A DNA stretch of 64,000 nucleotides, from NCBI RefSeq assembly GCF_000247695.1, contig NW_004624732.1, positions 42,990,040 through 43,054,039 on the forward strand, read 5' to 3'. Each line of letters begins with the position of its first letter. Within the stretch, counting starts at the first letter, position 1. Of the stretch, positions 10,926 through 22,050 are shown in pieces. The translations under genes were made by a program, and so were the position numbers. Below the pieces are notes generated by a model. That model saw only the letters and a program-made list of their open reading frames with translations, was not told the origin of the DNA and made no database searches. This DNA comes from Heterocephalus glaber (taxonomy: Eukaryota; Chordata; Mammalia; Rodentia; Bathyergidae).

Positions 10926-12754
10926 TTATTTATTTTGTGTGGTTTTGGATGTTACTAAAATGTTGGCTCAGATTTAGGCACACAACCAAAATGAGGAAGA
11001 ACTTGTAGACTGATTAAAAGTTCCATCACTGGAGATGAAACTATTATGCCATATTTATCACTATTCCTTTCTTGCTTTGTTTTCTTTTTGATGTTATTGT
11101 GGTTTCTGTTTTGATCCTGAGTTTATTGAAATGCCACTTTTCACCCTCGGAAACTTTATTTCCATCCCCTTACTAGTATGTCCAGGGAACCTAAGGTTGG
11201 AAATGAATTAATTCTTAGCCATTTTGTTTTTAAATAGCAAGAAATGAAGCAGTCTATTTTCATTTGTGGTATGCTCCTCAATAGGAAAATCCTGAGCAGT
11301 TTTATTATGTACCATTTGTTATATATTTGTTTATCCTATCTGGAAGATATGTTTTGTTTACCTTTTATAAAAGCTATATGAGATGAATAGAATCAGGGAC
11401 TCAGCCTGGATAAGAAATGTGTTATTCATGCCTTTGACTTATACATGCTCTTGCCACAGGGATGTAATGTCTTCCTGGATGTTTAGACAAGTAGTAGAAC
11501 TTTAAAACTTAGGTAATTATCCACATGTGGCCACCATCCTCATGGACAAGACAGTAAGATAATCCATAGACAATATTGCCCTGTGTTGTTGACTAAGTTG
11601 ATACATTCATAGGCAAACCTTGAAATGAGCCATATGATAGAGATTATTTTTGAGATCTAGGTTAAAATGGGCAATGATTTCTTCTGCTGATTCTATGATT
11701 GTGCATTCCATTCTTGCCATCATCTCTTCACCAATCTCTTCACCCTTTCATGCCCAACTTGTTCCATGTTGTTTATTTAAGGAAAAGTGCAGAAAATATT
11801 GTTCTACTCTGCTCCAGTAATAAGGACACAGAAGTATTTCTGAAAGAAATATATTATGTAATCTACAACACATTTATAGGGAGTGTTCCCTTTTTATGGA
11901 GAAAGAGTGTGTCAAGACAAAACAGAACCAGGATTGATTTATTCAATAAATCAATGACATTTTGGGAACGATGAGTCCTTCTTCCTGTCCTGCATCCTGT
12001 GGGTCAGCTTGTCTTGTATATGGCTACTGTTGGTCACAATAGTCCACGAAGACCTGCAAATTTAAGCAGAGTAAGGGATACTATCTTGTGCTTGTTGAAG
12101 TTCAAAGATACCTAACTAGATGGTCTGTAGCAAGCCCTTCTTGTGTCTTGCTAAACCAAACATGCCCACCCCACTCTATCGCATGAAACCCCACAATAGG
12201 AATGGAAGTATGCACTTCACAGGAGAGGAGAACTGGCATCCCCACAAATTGGGATCTCCTAGCAAGGAGAGGAAGATGGTTTTAATTAGGTAAGCAAGAA
12301 GGTTGCTGCTGTAGCTCTCTCTTTCAGGCCCTGACGTAGGCATTATCTATTGTCTTTCCCATTTCCTACCTCAAGTGTCTAATAACCTGGTACAGATACA
12401 ATTTTTCTTCTGCTTCCTCATGCAAATTTCCATAGCCCCACCGACATCCCTATTCTGGTATAATGCATGTACAAATGTTAAAATAATACTAAATTCACTA
12501 CAGCAATTTAAAAAATACAATAAATTTATTTATAGTTTAATAAAAATAACCTCTTGCCTCCTGGGCCTAGAAGCTACTATAGAATTCACAATCATATTTT
12601 GAGTTACTGTTATTTTGTTCTTTTTACCCAGGCAGAGAAAAGAGTCTTTTGTCCGGACTACATGTAGGATGGATTAAAAGAAGACAGATTTAATATACAT
12701 TGTAGGTGCTGTTTTTACTCAAATAGCAGAGATTTTAGAGCCCACTTATTTAAG
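10926..12754. other. Unassigned sequence
   Basis: No gene recognised. Plus-strand frames at 11699-11974 (91 codons) and 12375-12602 (75 codons) have no visible family. The segment 12000-12330 is less AT-rich and could be an old retroelement piece, but I cannot name it. Confidence 0.45.
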
Positions 12755-12935
12755 TGCAAATGCTGCCTCCTACCCAAGTCACTTAATCAGGACACTTTAA
12801 TTTCTACAACTGCTGAATTCACATAATAACACCTGCCCCCTATCTACCTCTCTGAGAAGCTAGGAGGATTAATTAGATAAAGTACTTAAAGCTCCTCAGA
12901 GACATGTGGCATATGTAAAAGATGTTATTATTTCT
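12755..12935 (-). repeat. MIR SINE, antisense
   Basis: Shows, in the right order for an antisense MIR, a cccaagtcactta block, a cctctctgag block, a gaggattaa..agataaagtactta block and a ttattattt end. MIRs are ancient mammal-wide tRNA-derived SINEs; this one is diverged, as expected for its age. Confidence 0.75.
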
Positions 12936-14974
12936 AGGGAAGAATGAAACAGTGTCTCTTTTATGGACAGTCCACACTTCTAGAAATTTTTCTTCTTACT
13001 CATTCAGCTGAAGTGCCAATTTGGTGAATTTTAATTCATCATGTGAGGTCCTTCTCATTCTCAAGTAGTTGCACTTAGAGGAAAGATTTTTAAGTATTGC
13101 CTCCAATGATGGGAACTGCATGTAAGTCCTGAGTTTTGCTGAATATTTCAGAGCATTGCCTGGCAAAGTGGTCTATGTGCTGGAATCTGGTTCTAACATT
13201 TGTTAAAAGTAAGCCATGTCTGCACTGAAGAGTATGACCTGGGCCAGTTTCGAGGTCACACTCAATCCTTATGTCTTTCATAAAGCCTTTGCTAATGACA
13301 GCTGTTCTTAGTCAGTTGATAATTGATTCTCAAACACAGGGCGTCCAAGTTCAAACTGAATCCTGTTTTGAATCTACCGCATTGTCCAGAGGCTACTTTG
13401 CTTTGTACAGGAGAAATGAAACCTCTTCTACCCACTTACAATGGAAATAGTCTGAGTCAGATCATTTTGGAAGTAGAGAAAAAGACAAAATGAGAACAGA
13501 ATCATTCTATAAGTCTTGTCATATAATTTACATTTAAATTTCCTTTAAAACAAATCAGTTTTCATATTTAGATCCCAGGACTTTCTCATTCTCTTTCAGA
13601 ATTCTCAGTTTTTGTTATGAGTTAAAAGACATGCACTTTTTTCAACAGTTTTCATTTCACAGAGCTTTAGATGTGCTTGATTTTTAAGTTGTTTTATTGG
13701 ACATGGAACACTTCCATTAACTCTTCTATAGAGAGTTTCTAGCTTAGAAATTCAGTGAGCAAGTCCTTGTGTGCTTTGAGAACTGCAACTGCTGCTGGAT
13801 TCTAACAAGTCTGCAGTCTGTCCGGTGGTGCAAAATCTCATTACGGATGGAGATGGGTCTTTTTTCTCACAAAGCCTGAAAAGCTACTCACTATAGCCAC
13901 TGGATAGCTGGCAAGTGGCCGCTGCTGAGGGCACCAAGGCTGTCTTCCCCAAACTCTTTAGATCAGACTTTGACAACGTTGCATCATTCACTCGTTCTAG
14001 AAATAAATCCAATCTGTAATTCTTTACAAGTCAAAAATCAAAGACTTTTTTCAAAGCTAAAGAATAGCTATAGAATTTATCTGAATCTGGTTTTCATATT
14101 TATGCGCTTTCTTTAAAAGAGCTAAAATTTCTTATTTTCCCCATGCTTTAGTTCTAAAGGAAAAGGAGAGGAATGGGCATCAGGTTTTACTCAGTGACTA
14201 ATACTAAACTTTTTTAGACCACCAGCCATCATGAACTGCACAGTTCAGTAGAAGAACCAAGAAAGGATGTGGGGGAAAAGTGTCATTAGGGGGAAAGTCT
14301 TTATCCCTGCCAACAGCCCAGAGTGTCAAAGGAAACTAAGGGTTAGTTCGACTTTAGGGTTTAGGTTGATTTAGAATGTTACATGGAGAAACAATAAAGG
14401 GAGGTAAGAGTGCTTTCAAGACATGGCGATACCACCTGCTGACTTGCTTATGGACCTTCTGATAGTGAACCCTTGCACCCTTGGTAAAAGCCAGAATGGT
14501 CACTGAAGTTGGACGTGGTCTGGGAGAATGCAAAAATGTTTCCCTTTTGTCCTAACATGGCTTTTCCTAGTGTTGCCTGTTTCATTCCTTCAGAAAGCTT
14601 TACCTGCTTAGTGTGCCTTCTTTTGAAGTAGTCATGACCTCAAGAGGTATTGATATTAACCTAAGATTAAAGTAAGCTTAAGGTTCTGTTCAAGAATTTA
14701 CTCAGTGGTTTTGAGGAGGGAGACGTACAATTTTGAAATTCAAACATGTCCTTAACAGCTACATCACTCTCCTCATTCCATGAACCATATAAAGTGAACT
14801 GGTAAATAGATAATTTATAAGAAGGAATCCATATTTTGGACTCAGAGAGATGACAAATAAAAAACGAAATTCCTCATTTTTGGCTAGAAGAAAGAATACT
14901 TTAGATGTATTTGTCAAACAATTTTTATAGTGAAGTAGTAGTATATGTATGTTATGCTTACAATATGCTAGACA
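12936..14974. other. Unassigned sequence
   Basis: No gene or repeat recognised. 13780-13990 is more GC-balanced with a few CpGs but has no open frame worth naming. Confidence 0.45.
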
Positions 14975-15135
14975 TATTTTACTTGTATTTATTGATTTTA
15001 GTCTTAAAACAATACTCATACAATCACTTTATCTATTTTACAAATCAAGAGAGTAATACTTGGAAATTTCTAATCACTTGCCCAAGGTTGCATCATTGGT
15101 AAACAGTAAAAGCCAGGCTTAGAACTAGAATGGAC
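14975..15135 (+). repeat. MIR SINE
   Basis: Sense-strand MIR features appear in order: an attttacaaat..gagag block, a cacttgcccaaggttgca block, then a gtaaaagccaggcttagaact block, corresponding to the conserved MIR core and right side. Confidence 0.75.
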
Positions 15136-16003
15136 CATATAGAAAGAACAATAATCATATGACATCACTAGCCTACAATATGTAAAAAACCCTAGAACCT
15201 GGGTAAAGTCTCTTACATGGAATGTTCTAAGCAATAAGCCAAGATTTAAAAAACCCTAAGAATGTAACATAGCAATGAGACAAGGGATAACTCATTATTA
15301 AGATTTATTTGCATTAAGAATATTTGCTTAAAAATAGAGACATGTTGCATGTGGCTCAAAGATAGCTCATGCAGGAAGCAGCAGCTAAATGGAAGGAAGA
15401 CATAAAAGAAGAGACAAGCTTACACATCATGACTCTTCCATAGGTCATATAAGCCCACAGGAAATGGCCCCAAGAGCTGAACTTCTTGAACACTGTAATA
15501 CACCTCCAGATTCTCTTCATATTGGCCAAATAGCAATGGTGGTGCCTTGTTATGGTAATAAAACAACCAATAGTCACCCGTGGAGCAATATCTTTCTTAA
15601 AATGTCTCTGCATGGCAAATACGACAATCTCCATAGCAGTTAGTGATGGACTCCAAATATTCTAGTTTCCATTTTAAAAACTCTACTATTGAAATAAAGA
15701 GAAAAAAGAAAGCTCTCACTTTATTCCTTTTTTATGTTTTTTGATTGCTGAACTATGCAAAAGTGTTACCTAGCCAAAAATATTTTTAAAGTCTTTTATG
15801 AATCCAGTATTCATAAGCTTATGTAACTCTCTTTTCACTTTCAGTCTAAATGAACTTCTTGTAGATGCAATCCAATAAGGTTACCATCTACTACAAAAAA
15901 GAATTCTTTCAGCAGGTTTTAGTTTTAGCAGTTTTTCCTAAGATTTATTTCTTAAAAGCTGTGTTTTTAGTCCGCCTACACTTGTAAATAAATTTGTAAG
16001 TAT
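15136..16003. other. Unassigned sequence
   Basis: Nothing recognised. At 15356-15643 frames of 92 and 84 codons are open on opposite strands over the same bases; neither resembles a known family. Confidence 0.45.
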
Positions 16004-16018
16004 AAGAATTATATGATC

Positions 16019-16105
16019 GTGGGCCGGGGATTTAGCTCAGTGGTTCTGCTGCCTGCCTCTCAAGTGCAAGGTCCCAAGTTCCATCCCCAGAACCAAAACA
16101 AAACA
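16019..16105 (+). mobile_element. tRNA-derived ID-like SINE
   Basis: Full-length plus-strand copy with A-box (tagctcagtgg), a mutated B-box (gttccatcc instead of gttcgatcc, a CpG-type change) and a tail that has become caaaa repeats. Target-site duplications of 15 bp with a single mismatch (aagaatt-a/c... type) lie at 16004-16018 and 16106-16120. Confidence 0.9.
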
Positions 16106-16249
16106 AAGAATTACATGATCAATGATTTATATAAATTTTGTTTTTCCAAAGAAGGCTCTGTCTACAGAATTTCATCTGTCCTCCTTTACAAGATCCTCTG
16201 TTGCTTTAATAAAAATGATTTTAATGACGTCAGAATAATAACAGACGCA

Positions 16250-16420
16250 CCATACACCAGGCATGCATTTGTCTACCATTTTATGTCATCCTTGTCAGAT
16301 AAATATTAATTCCCTCATTTTAATGATGAGAAAAGTAGAATTCACTTTGCCAGATTTCACAAACGTAATAAATCGCAGAGCCTAAATTTGAACCCAATTC
16401 TATCTTCAAATTCTCTTTAC
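16250..16420 (+). repeat. MIR SINE
   Basis: Sense-orientation MIR: ccctcattttaatgatgagaaaa-like block, then a ttgccagatttcaca block, and a tttgaacccaattct-like end that matches the conserved MIR 3' side. Diverged copy. Confidence 0.7.
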
Positions 16421-16963
16421 CCCGGAGCAGACTCTTCAGAATCCTGTTCTTTTCCAAGTTTTGCTTTCCCCTCTCCTTTACATGTCACACAGTGCTTCCT
16501 CCTGCTGTTCTCCCCGGGTACTACACTCTAGCCCGCCCGTCAACACAAACCACGGAAACCAATCAGTTCTTGTTGGAAGCAGATCATTCAGGAGTATTGA
16601 TTCTAAATTTGTCATTGTTTTCCATGAAAGCTAAGCATAAAGTATAAATTGCCACTCACCGCATAAAGTTGATGACTTTCTATGCCCAAATGGTTTGACA
16701 ATTTGTGATTTCTCCCCCAGGTGGTTTTTCACTAACATTTTTCAAGGCAAGATATTCAATCCCTGTCCAAAATGATCAAATTTTGCCCTGCAGCAAACTT
16801 GTAAATTTTTGCAAGGACTTGTGAAACTTCACAAGGCAAGAGATCAATAATTTCACACTGTTATGTTCTCACTGCTTTCCACAATATACACTGTTTAGTT
16901 TGAAACCAGCAACATGAGAAAGTAAAAATTTAAAGAATGAGTAAGGAACTTTCTCCCCATCTT
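16421..16963. other. Unassigned sequence
   Basis: No recognisable gene or repeat. Confidence 0.45.
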
Positions 16964-16976
16964 TTAAAAATATGTG

Positions 16977-17095
16977 CAAGGGAGGGCAGGGGAAGGGAAA
17001 AAAATAAGAACCAAGAGAGACTATGTAAAGGTGCAGACTTTCGAAGATGAATGTCATTATATTGTGTACCTAAAATGTACCAATAAAATTAAATT
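16977..17095 (+). mobile_element. Severely 5'-truncated LINE-1 3' end
   Basis: About 120 bp of L1 3' UTR: polypurine stretch, the shared end block, an aataaa signal near 17082-17087 and a short A-rich tail. Perfect 13-bp target-site duplications (ttaaaaatatgtg) at 16964-16976 and 17094-17106 show it is one complete insertion event, simply very short, and not a fragment of a longer decayed element. The minus-strand frame at 16869-17057 is spurious. Confidence 0.88.
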
Positions 17096-17106
17096 AAAAA
17101 TATGTG

Positions 17107-17599
17107 ATACCTTTGAAATTGAAGAAACCAATCTGTTCTCAACAGTTTGAATAAAGAAAGGCAAAATATTCAGTTCAGATATTTAATAAATTAATTTTAC
17201 AAAAAGTGAAATGTTTGTTTCTCCACTCATGTTCTATTGTTTACATTGCACACTCAATATTTTTGGTTTTCTGCTTATTATGTACAGTGCTGTCAACCAT
17301 TGTTGCAAATCAGGATTTAAGTAAAGTACTAAAATGGGCTTTGCTCTGCTGTTAGGCAAAGGCATCGATACATTTTGTTCTTACCTGTAATAATATTCAA
17401 CCTTTAATTATTCTTCATTGATTTTCTACATGCATTTCTTTTTTCTCACATTAAAAAATGGCAATAAACACAAGGCAATATTAAGGTAGATTTTAGCACT
17501 TTTTCTCTTCAGACTTTCTTTCTATTTAGGTCGTTTGGCTCTCCCTACATCAAAACATTGAATACTTTTTCTGTGTTTAGCTGTTGGTCTTTCATTCTT
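17107..17599. other. Unassigned sequence
   Basis: AT-rich; nothing recognised. Confidence 0.45.
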
Positions 17600-17880
17600 C
17601 TTGCTATCTAATTTCTCTGTTGAGGAACTCATCCATCTTCATGGTTTAGCTATGCCTTTACTTGAATGATTCTCAAATCTCTATTGCCAATCCTTTCCTC
17701 TCATCTAAGCACCAGCCATTTATTTCCAACTCTTCACTAGGCATCCAAAATAAATATGCTGAATCTTCTACTGTACCTCCCCTCCACCACATCCTTTTCC
17801 CGATACTTTCTATTTTCAAGAAATAAATGACAAACTTTTCCAATCACATATACTTAAAACTTCAGACCAGAACACAAGGA
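17600..17880 (+). repeat. Possible L2/CR1-like fragment
   Basis: A pyrimidine-rich stretch with phrasing reminiscent of 3' regions of old CR1/L2 LINEs. Support is weak and no terminal signature is seen. Confidence 0.25.
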
Positions 17881-17982
17881 TGGCAACTCAGGAGTTGACA
17901 TTCAGAAGTTCTTGAGGTCAGCTGAAGTTGCAGAGACCAGAAGCATTTGCTTCTTTTTTACTCAGTGTCACCTAATGGTCAC

Positions 17983-18396
17983 GGTCATGGATTAGATTAG
18001 GAATAATCCCCAAAACTCTCCTGTGCTCAGTGGCTGGGCCTTTGGAAGGTGACTGCACCTTGGAGGTGCTGTATTTATAGGTGGTGTCATCTACTAGTGA
18101 GTTCAATTACTTAGTGTGCTCTTGGGAGGTGGACCCTAGTTGGGAGAGGCAGGTCACTGGGCTCATGACCTGGAGTGGTATCTCTCCTTCTGGGGCTCCT
18201 CTCTTCTCTTTCTGCTTTCTGGCCAAATTATATGAGCAGCTTTCCTCTAAGAGAAACCATTCCACCATGCTTCTGTGTTTGAGCCTGCTAACTATGGACT
18301 GAAAATTCTGAAACCACGAGCCAAAATAAAACTCTCCTAGTTTAGACTGCAGGTGTAGGGTATTGTGTCCCAGTCATGAAAAAAGTGACTAAGACA
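17983..18396 (+). mobile_element. Solo MaLR (ORR1/MST-like) LTR
   Basis: A 414-bp LTR of the ERVL-MaLR type. It has the family's opening (..catggatt....atccccaaaactc), the middle gggaggtggaccc.. block, a ctttctggcc block, an aataaa signal at about 18325-18331 and the ending gtgactaagaca. A perfect 5-bp target duplication, gtcac, lies at 17978-17982 and 18397-18401, so both ends are defined exactly. The first base is g where t is expected. No internal sequence or second LTR is attached: a solo LTR left by recombination. It is non-coding; a 73-codon frame at 18081-18302 is chance. Confidence 0.88.
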
Positions 18397-18401
18397 GTCA
18401 C

Positions 18402-18811
18402 TATGTAGAAAAGCAGGCCTCATTCCACCAGCTCCAGGCTCTCAAAGGAAACCTAAATCTGAATTTGTTATCATGTTTAAATGTTATCGATTATTAAATG
18501 CAAAGTAACTCTCTGAAAACAACAGGAAGTTTTTATTTGGCCATGTCTATTGTAAGATTGCTGGTTTTTGACCACTATGCAGTAACTGACCTAAAAGCTA
18601 ATTGGAAAAAATATATGTAAGTAAGTAAAAAATAACAGGAACATGGGGATTCTTGGTTAAGACCATGGTAAATCTGACATAGGTAACTCCATAGAGTGGA
18701 GCTTTCTAGCCATTCCAAAACTTTGGATCACTTAACACGGTGTTCTAGAAAAATATTCTAAATTACTTTCGTAAGTAAGATGACTAGCAGTGAGCCATAA
18801 CTCTGAAATTT
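18402..18811. other. Unassigned sequence
   Basis: No gene or repeat recognised. Confidence 0.45.
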
Positions 18812-18827
18812 AAAGTCACACAGTCTA

Positions 18828-18900
18828 GGGCCAGGGATTTAGCTGCGCAAGTGCAAGGACCCAAGTTCGATCCCCGGTACCAAAAAAAAAAAAAAAAAAA
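18828..18900 (+). mobile_element. ID-like SINE with an internal deletion
   Basis: Same family as the other ID-like copies, but about 20 bp are missing right after ..atttagct, removing the second half of the A-box and the following loop. The missing block is bounded by gct in the intact copies. The A-tail is long (19 As) and pure, and the flanking target duplication gtcacacagtcta (18815-18827, 18901-18913) is perfect. Both features point to a recent insertion. Confidence 0.9.
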
Positions 18901-18913
18901 GTCACACAGTCTA

Positions 18914-20274
18914 ATTAGTGTAGAAAAATAGCCAGGAACTAGAAGAATTTACCCTTACTTTTCCAGAATAATTCTCACGTTATAGTCCTTTCCTTCAATG
19001 TTTTCCAAGTCATGAAAAGTAAATTTCCAGCCTAACAGTGATAGTTTCAATTAACATATTGTCCACATATTTGTAATTCTTAACTTTCTTCTATATTTTA
19101 GAGAAAATGTATATGTGGATATAACATAACACAGCTATTGTCATAAACATTGGGAAATAAACATCCCAGAATTCTCAAACTAGATTTATAGAGATCGAGA
19201 GAGAGATATATCCTATGCTGATGATATGAGGCAATCCTATGATGAGATCTATTAAGGCATCAAAAAGACAAGTACAAATAAAATTAAATGCATATTAATT
19301 CACTCAGTACTTACACAAAATAAAAAATTAATACATTTACACTTGAGATTTTTATTTTTATCCTAATACTCATTGAGAAAATTAAAGAACTATGAAACTT
19401 AACTAATTTAATATTTTCTTCAATATGCTCTACAGGGTATTTTTAAATAAAGGAAATGAAAAATATAAGCATACAAAAACTGCATAAAGATAATCTAAAA
19501 ACACTCAAACTATCAATTCAAAATTCACACTAACTATAAATTAGTTGAATGACAATAAATTTAAAAATTGAACTTTCCAAATATGTACTGTAGAAGTATT
19601 CTTTTACCTTTCAATATTTTCTTTACCTAGATGAGGAGGCCAATTGGTTTAATTAAAAGTATCATAAGGATAAAAGTGAAAAGTACATGTCTGAAATACT
19701 ATAACATAAAGGCTTTTGAATATTTTGAGTTGCCACAGACTTATATTCATTTACTTTTTGAATTATAAAATATCTAATATTTTATGAGGAAAATGCATAT
19801 TTCTTTAAATGGAGAAGCTAAATTCATGTTATTATAATATCAGTTTATTATACTTCAGATTTCAGCACAAGCATTTCAGAAGACTAAAGAAAACTATATT
19901 TAGAGTGAAATCTACATATTCCAAATAGCTGGAATCAGTCCAGGAATATATGTTGGTATCATTCTTGCCAGTCTTAATAAAAATTCTATCTTTGGTGTGT
20001 TTGAGCAAGACTTAAGTTGTCATGAAAACTGAAACATCATACCATTATATACCCTTTAAGTGTGGATAAAATAATTTTCCATGGATACAATATTTTTAAA
20101 TGTTGACTTTAGTGAAAACTTAAAAATCCTCTGAAATTTGAAATGAAAATTCATGATGCACAAAATTCTGAAAGAAAACAATGTCTACTCCAAATATCAC
20201 ATAACTGTTTTGAATAAAATAACAGTGTTGTGATTTAGTCTTTCTCATTTACACTTGCTGAATGTATTTGAATT
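18914..20274. other. Unassigned AT-rich sequence
   Basis: No gene or repeat recognised. 19190-19215 is a short gaga/gata tract. Confidence 0.45.
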
Positions 20275-20470
20275 TACAAAGTGCTTTCACATACAATATA
20301 ACATTTAACTCACATAATGCCCTTTAATGAAAAGTGGTAAAATTACATTTTTAATGATGAGGAGAATCTCAAACCAAGGAATGGTCATCATCATCATCAC
20401 AGAACCAAGAAAAATTGGCAGAACTAAAACTTGAAGCTCTGGCTTTCTTAATGCCTGCCCATAGTGTTCT
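20275..20470 (+). repeat. MIR-type SINE
   Basis: Begins with the typical tttacaaagtgctttcacata block, continues with an acataatgccct block, then a gatgaggagaatct block and a ggcagaactaaaacttgaa block, matching the order in MIR/MIR3. A (cat/atc) run near 20386-20400 lies inside. The 74-codon frame on the minus strand is unrelated to a gene. Confidence 0.75.
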
Positions 20471-20954
20471 AAGAGACCACAGTATGTTATGCTAACTTCT
20501 GAGCAGATCTCTGTCTTATACACATACATGAGGGCAACAGAAAAGTGATCATTTTAATTGTTTTAGTTTCTCTTTTTAATTTGACCTTGTTGAATTCCCA
20601 CATTTTTCTGGGCATAGCATAAATGTAACATGAAATCATGTTCATGTTTTTATATGTCTGCATGTGAGTGCACACACTTGTATATACAGATAATGAAATC
20701 CTATAGAATTGAACCTACTCCTTTTCATTTTTAACAGAAATATTGGTATGGTTTTAAGAATAAAATACGAGGAGAAAAGCAGAATCTGGATAACCACCGA
20801 GGAATGAAAGATTTTAATGTAATACAAATGAATAGACAGGAAGATACGTTGTTTTTTCTTCATTTTTATGTTTTTAAAAATATTTCATCACATATGTACA
20901 GTTTATCTTGAAATGTAGGTGCACATTAGGAGTCAAGAGCTCTAGAGGCAAAAT
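20471..20954. other. Unassigned sequence
   Basis: AT-rich with three overlapping minus-strand frames of 60-75 codons (20305-20863), none resembling a family. Confidence 0.45.
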
Positions 20955-21034
20955 TTTTGTCTCTGCTGAGAATTAAACCCAGGGCCTCGTGCATGTTAAG
21001 TACATACTGTCACTGAGCTATATCCCCAGCCCCA
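20955..21034 (-). mobile_element. Older ID-type SINE
   Basis: The reverse complement reads as a tRNA-derived ID SINE head: ggggctggggatatagctcag, followed by the loop and a gggtttaattctcagc-type B-box side. It differs in several diagnostic positions from the dominant family here (for example the classical ID-like catgcacgagg block) and has no clear A-tail, so it is probably an older, distinct subfamily. Confidence 0.8.
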
Positions 21035-21600
21035 TTGACCTGAATTTTTGAAAGTAAAATAATAAACTGAACAAATATATACTTCTGGTTCTTATACCAC
21101 AATAAACCTACTCCTGATTACAATAAGTACCTTGCCATGTACGTTTATATAGCTTGTTTTCGTCTAATGCTGATATAAATATTTTTAAAAGTGTAAGCCA
21201 TGTTAGTCACTAGAAGTCTGCTTTTGGTTTCAATGAAACAAACCAAAACATGACATTGGAAGAAACTGCACCTTATCTTGTTATCTATTCTCATAGCTTT
21301 TTTATGACAATATTTTCTTCCTTTTTCCTGTCTTCTGTTTGATTTCACTGAGTTCTTGAAATTGTGCTTTATGACATCCACCCCTCACCATGAAAATAAG
21401 TCCTTGAAATTTTTCAGATATGTCCTTGAAAATTCACTTCCAAAAAAAAAGAGGAAGATAAGATGAACTTTCATGGACTTCTGATCTCAGTTAAAGAAAT
21501 ATCTGAGTGTTTTGCTCTGTTTGTCTCGCCAAGAGAGACTGAGTTCCACAATTTATTTACCCTTAAGTCTCGGCCTTTTGTATCAGGTGAAGGATACTAA
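21035..21600. other. Unassigned sequence
   Basis: Nothing recognised. Confidence 0.45.
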
Positions 21601-22050
21601 GTGTTTCATTTCATCAGATTGATTTTCTGGTTTTTCCACTTCCAGAGGGTGTACCAAAGTCTTTATTTGAAAACTTACATCTCCAAGTCCCTGGTATCCC
21701 CGGATGGCTCTACAGTTCATACGTCCTTCCACACATGGTGTGACGCCTCTTTGCATTTGATGAGAAGCGCGAAGATCTGGGCTCAGTGCAAGTCACATGG
21801 GAAAATAGTGCCGCATGATTGAGCAATACATAAATTGGCCTCAGATGGTGACAGGTGTCATTCTGGGCCACAGGCCATAGGGAGGGTGCCACTCATATGT
21901 ATGCATACTCAGTTAAGTCTTCTGCACATCCTACACCTCCTGATGCAGACTGACCATTTTCCCTTTGGAATCACGTACACAGTATGCAGAATGGTTATGC
22001 AGGAAAAATCCATGGCAACAGCACATGCAGAGCTTCTACATTTTACTTGA
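21601..22050. other. Unassigned GC-richer patch
   Basis: More balanced composition than its neighbourhood, with several CpG dinucleotides (for example near 21700, 21720, 21740 and 21767). Three frames of 60-73 codons overlap here on both strands. I do not recognise a repeat family or a protein. It could be an old retroelement or pseudogene piece, or unique sequence. Confidence 0.35.

Noticed and set aside
15356..15643. Frames open on opposite strands as an overlapping gene pair
   Set aside because: Each is under 95 codons with no motif; chance is the simpler explanation.
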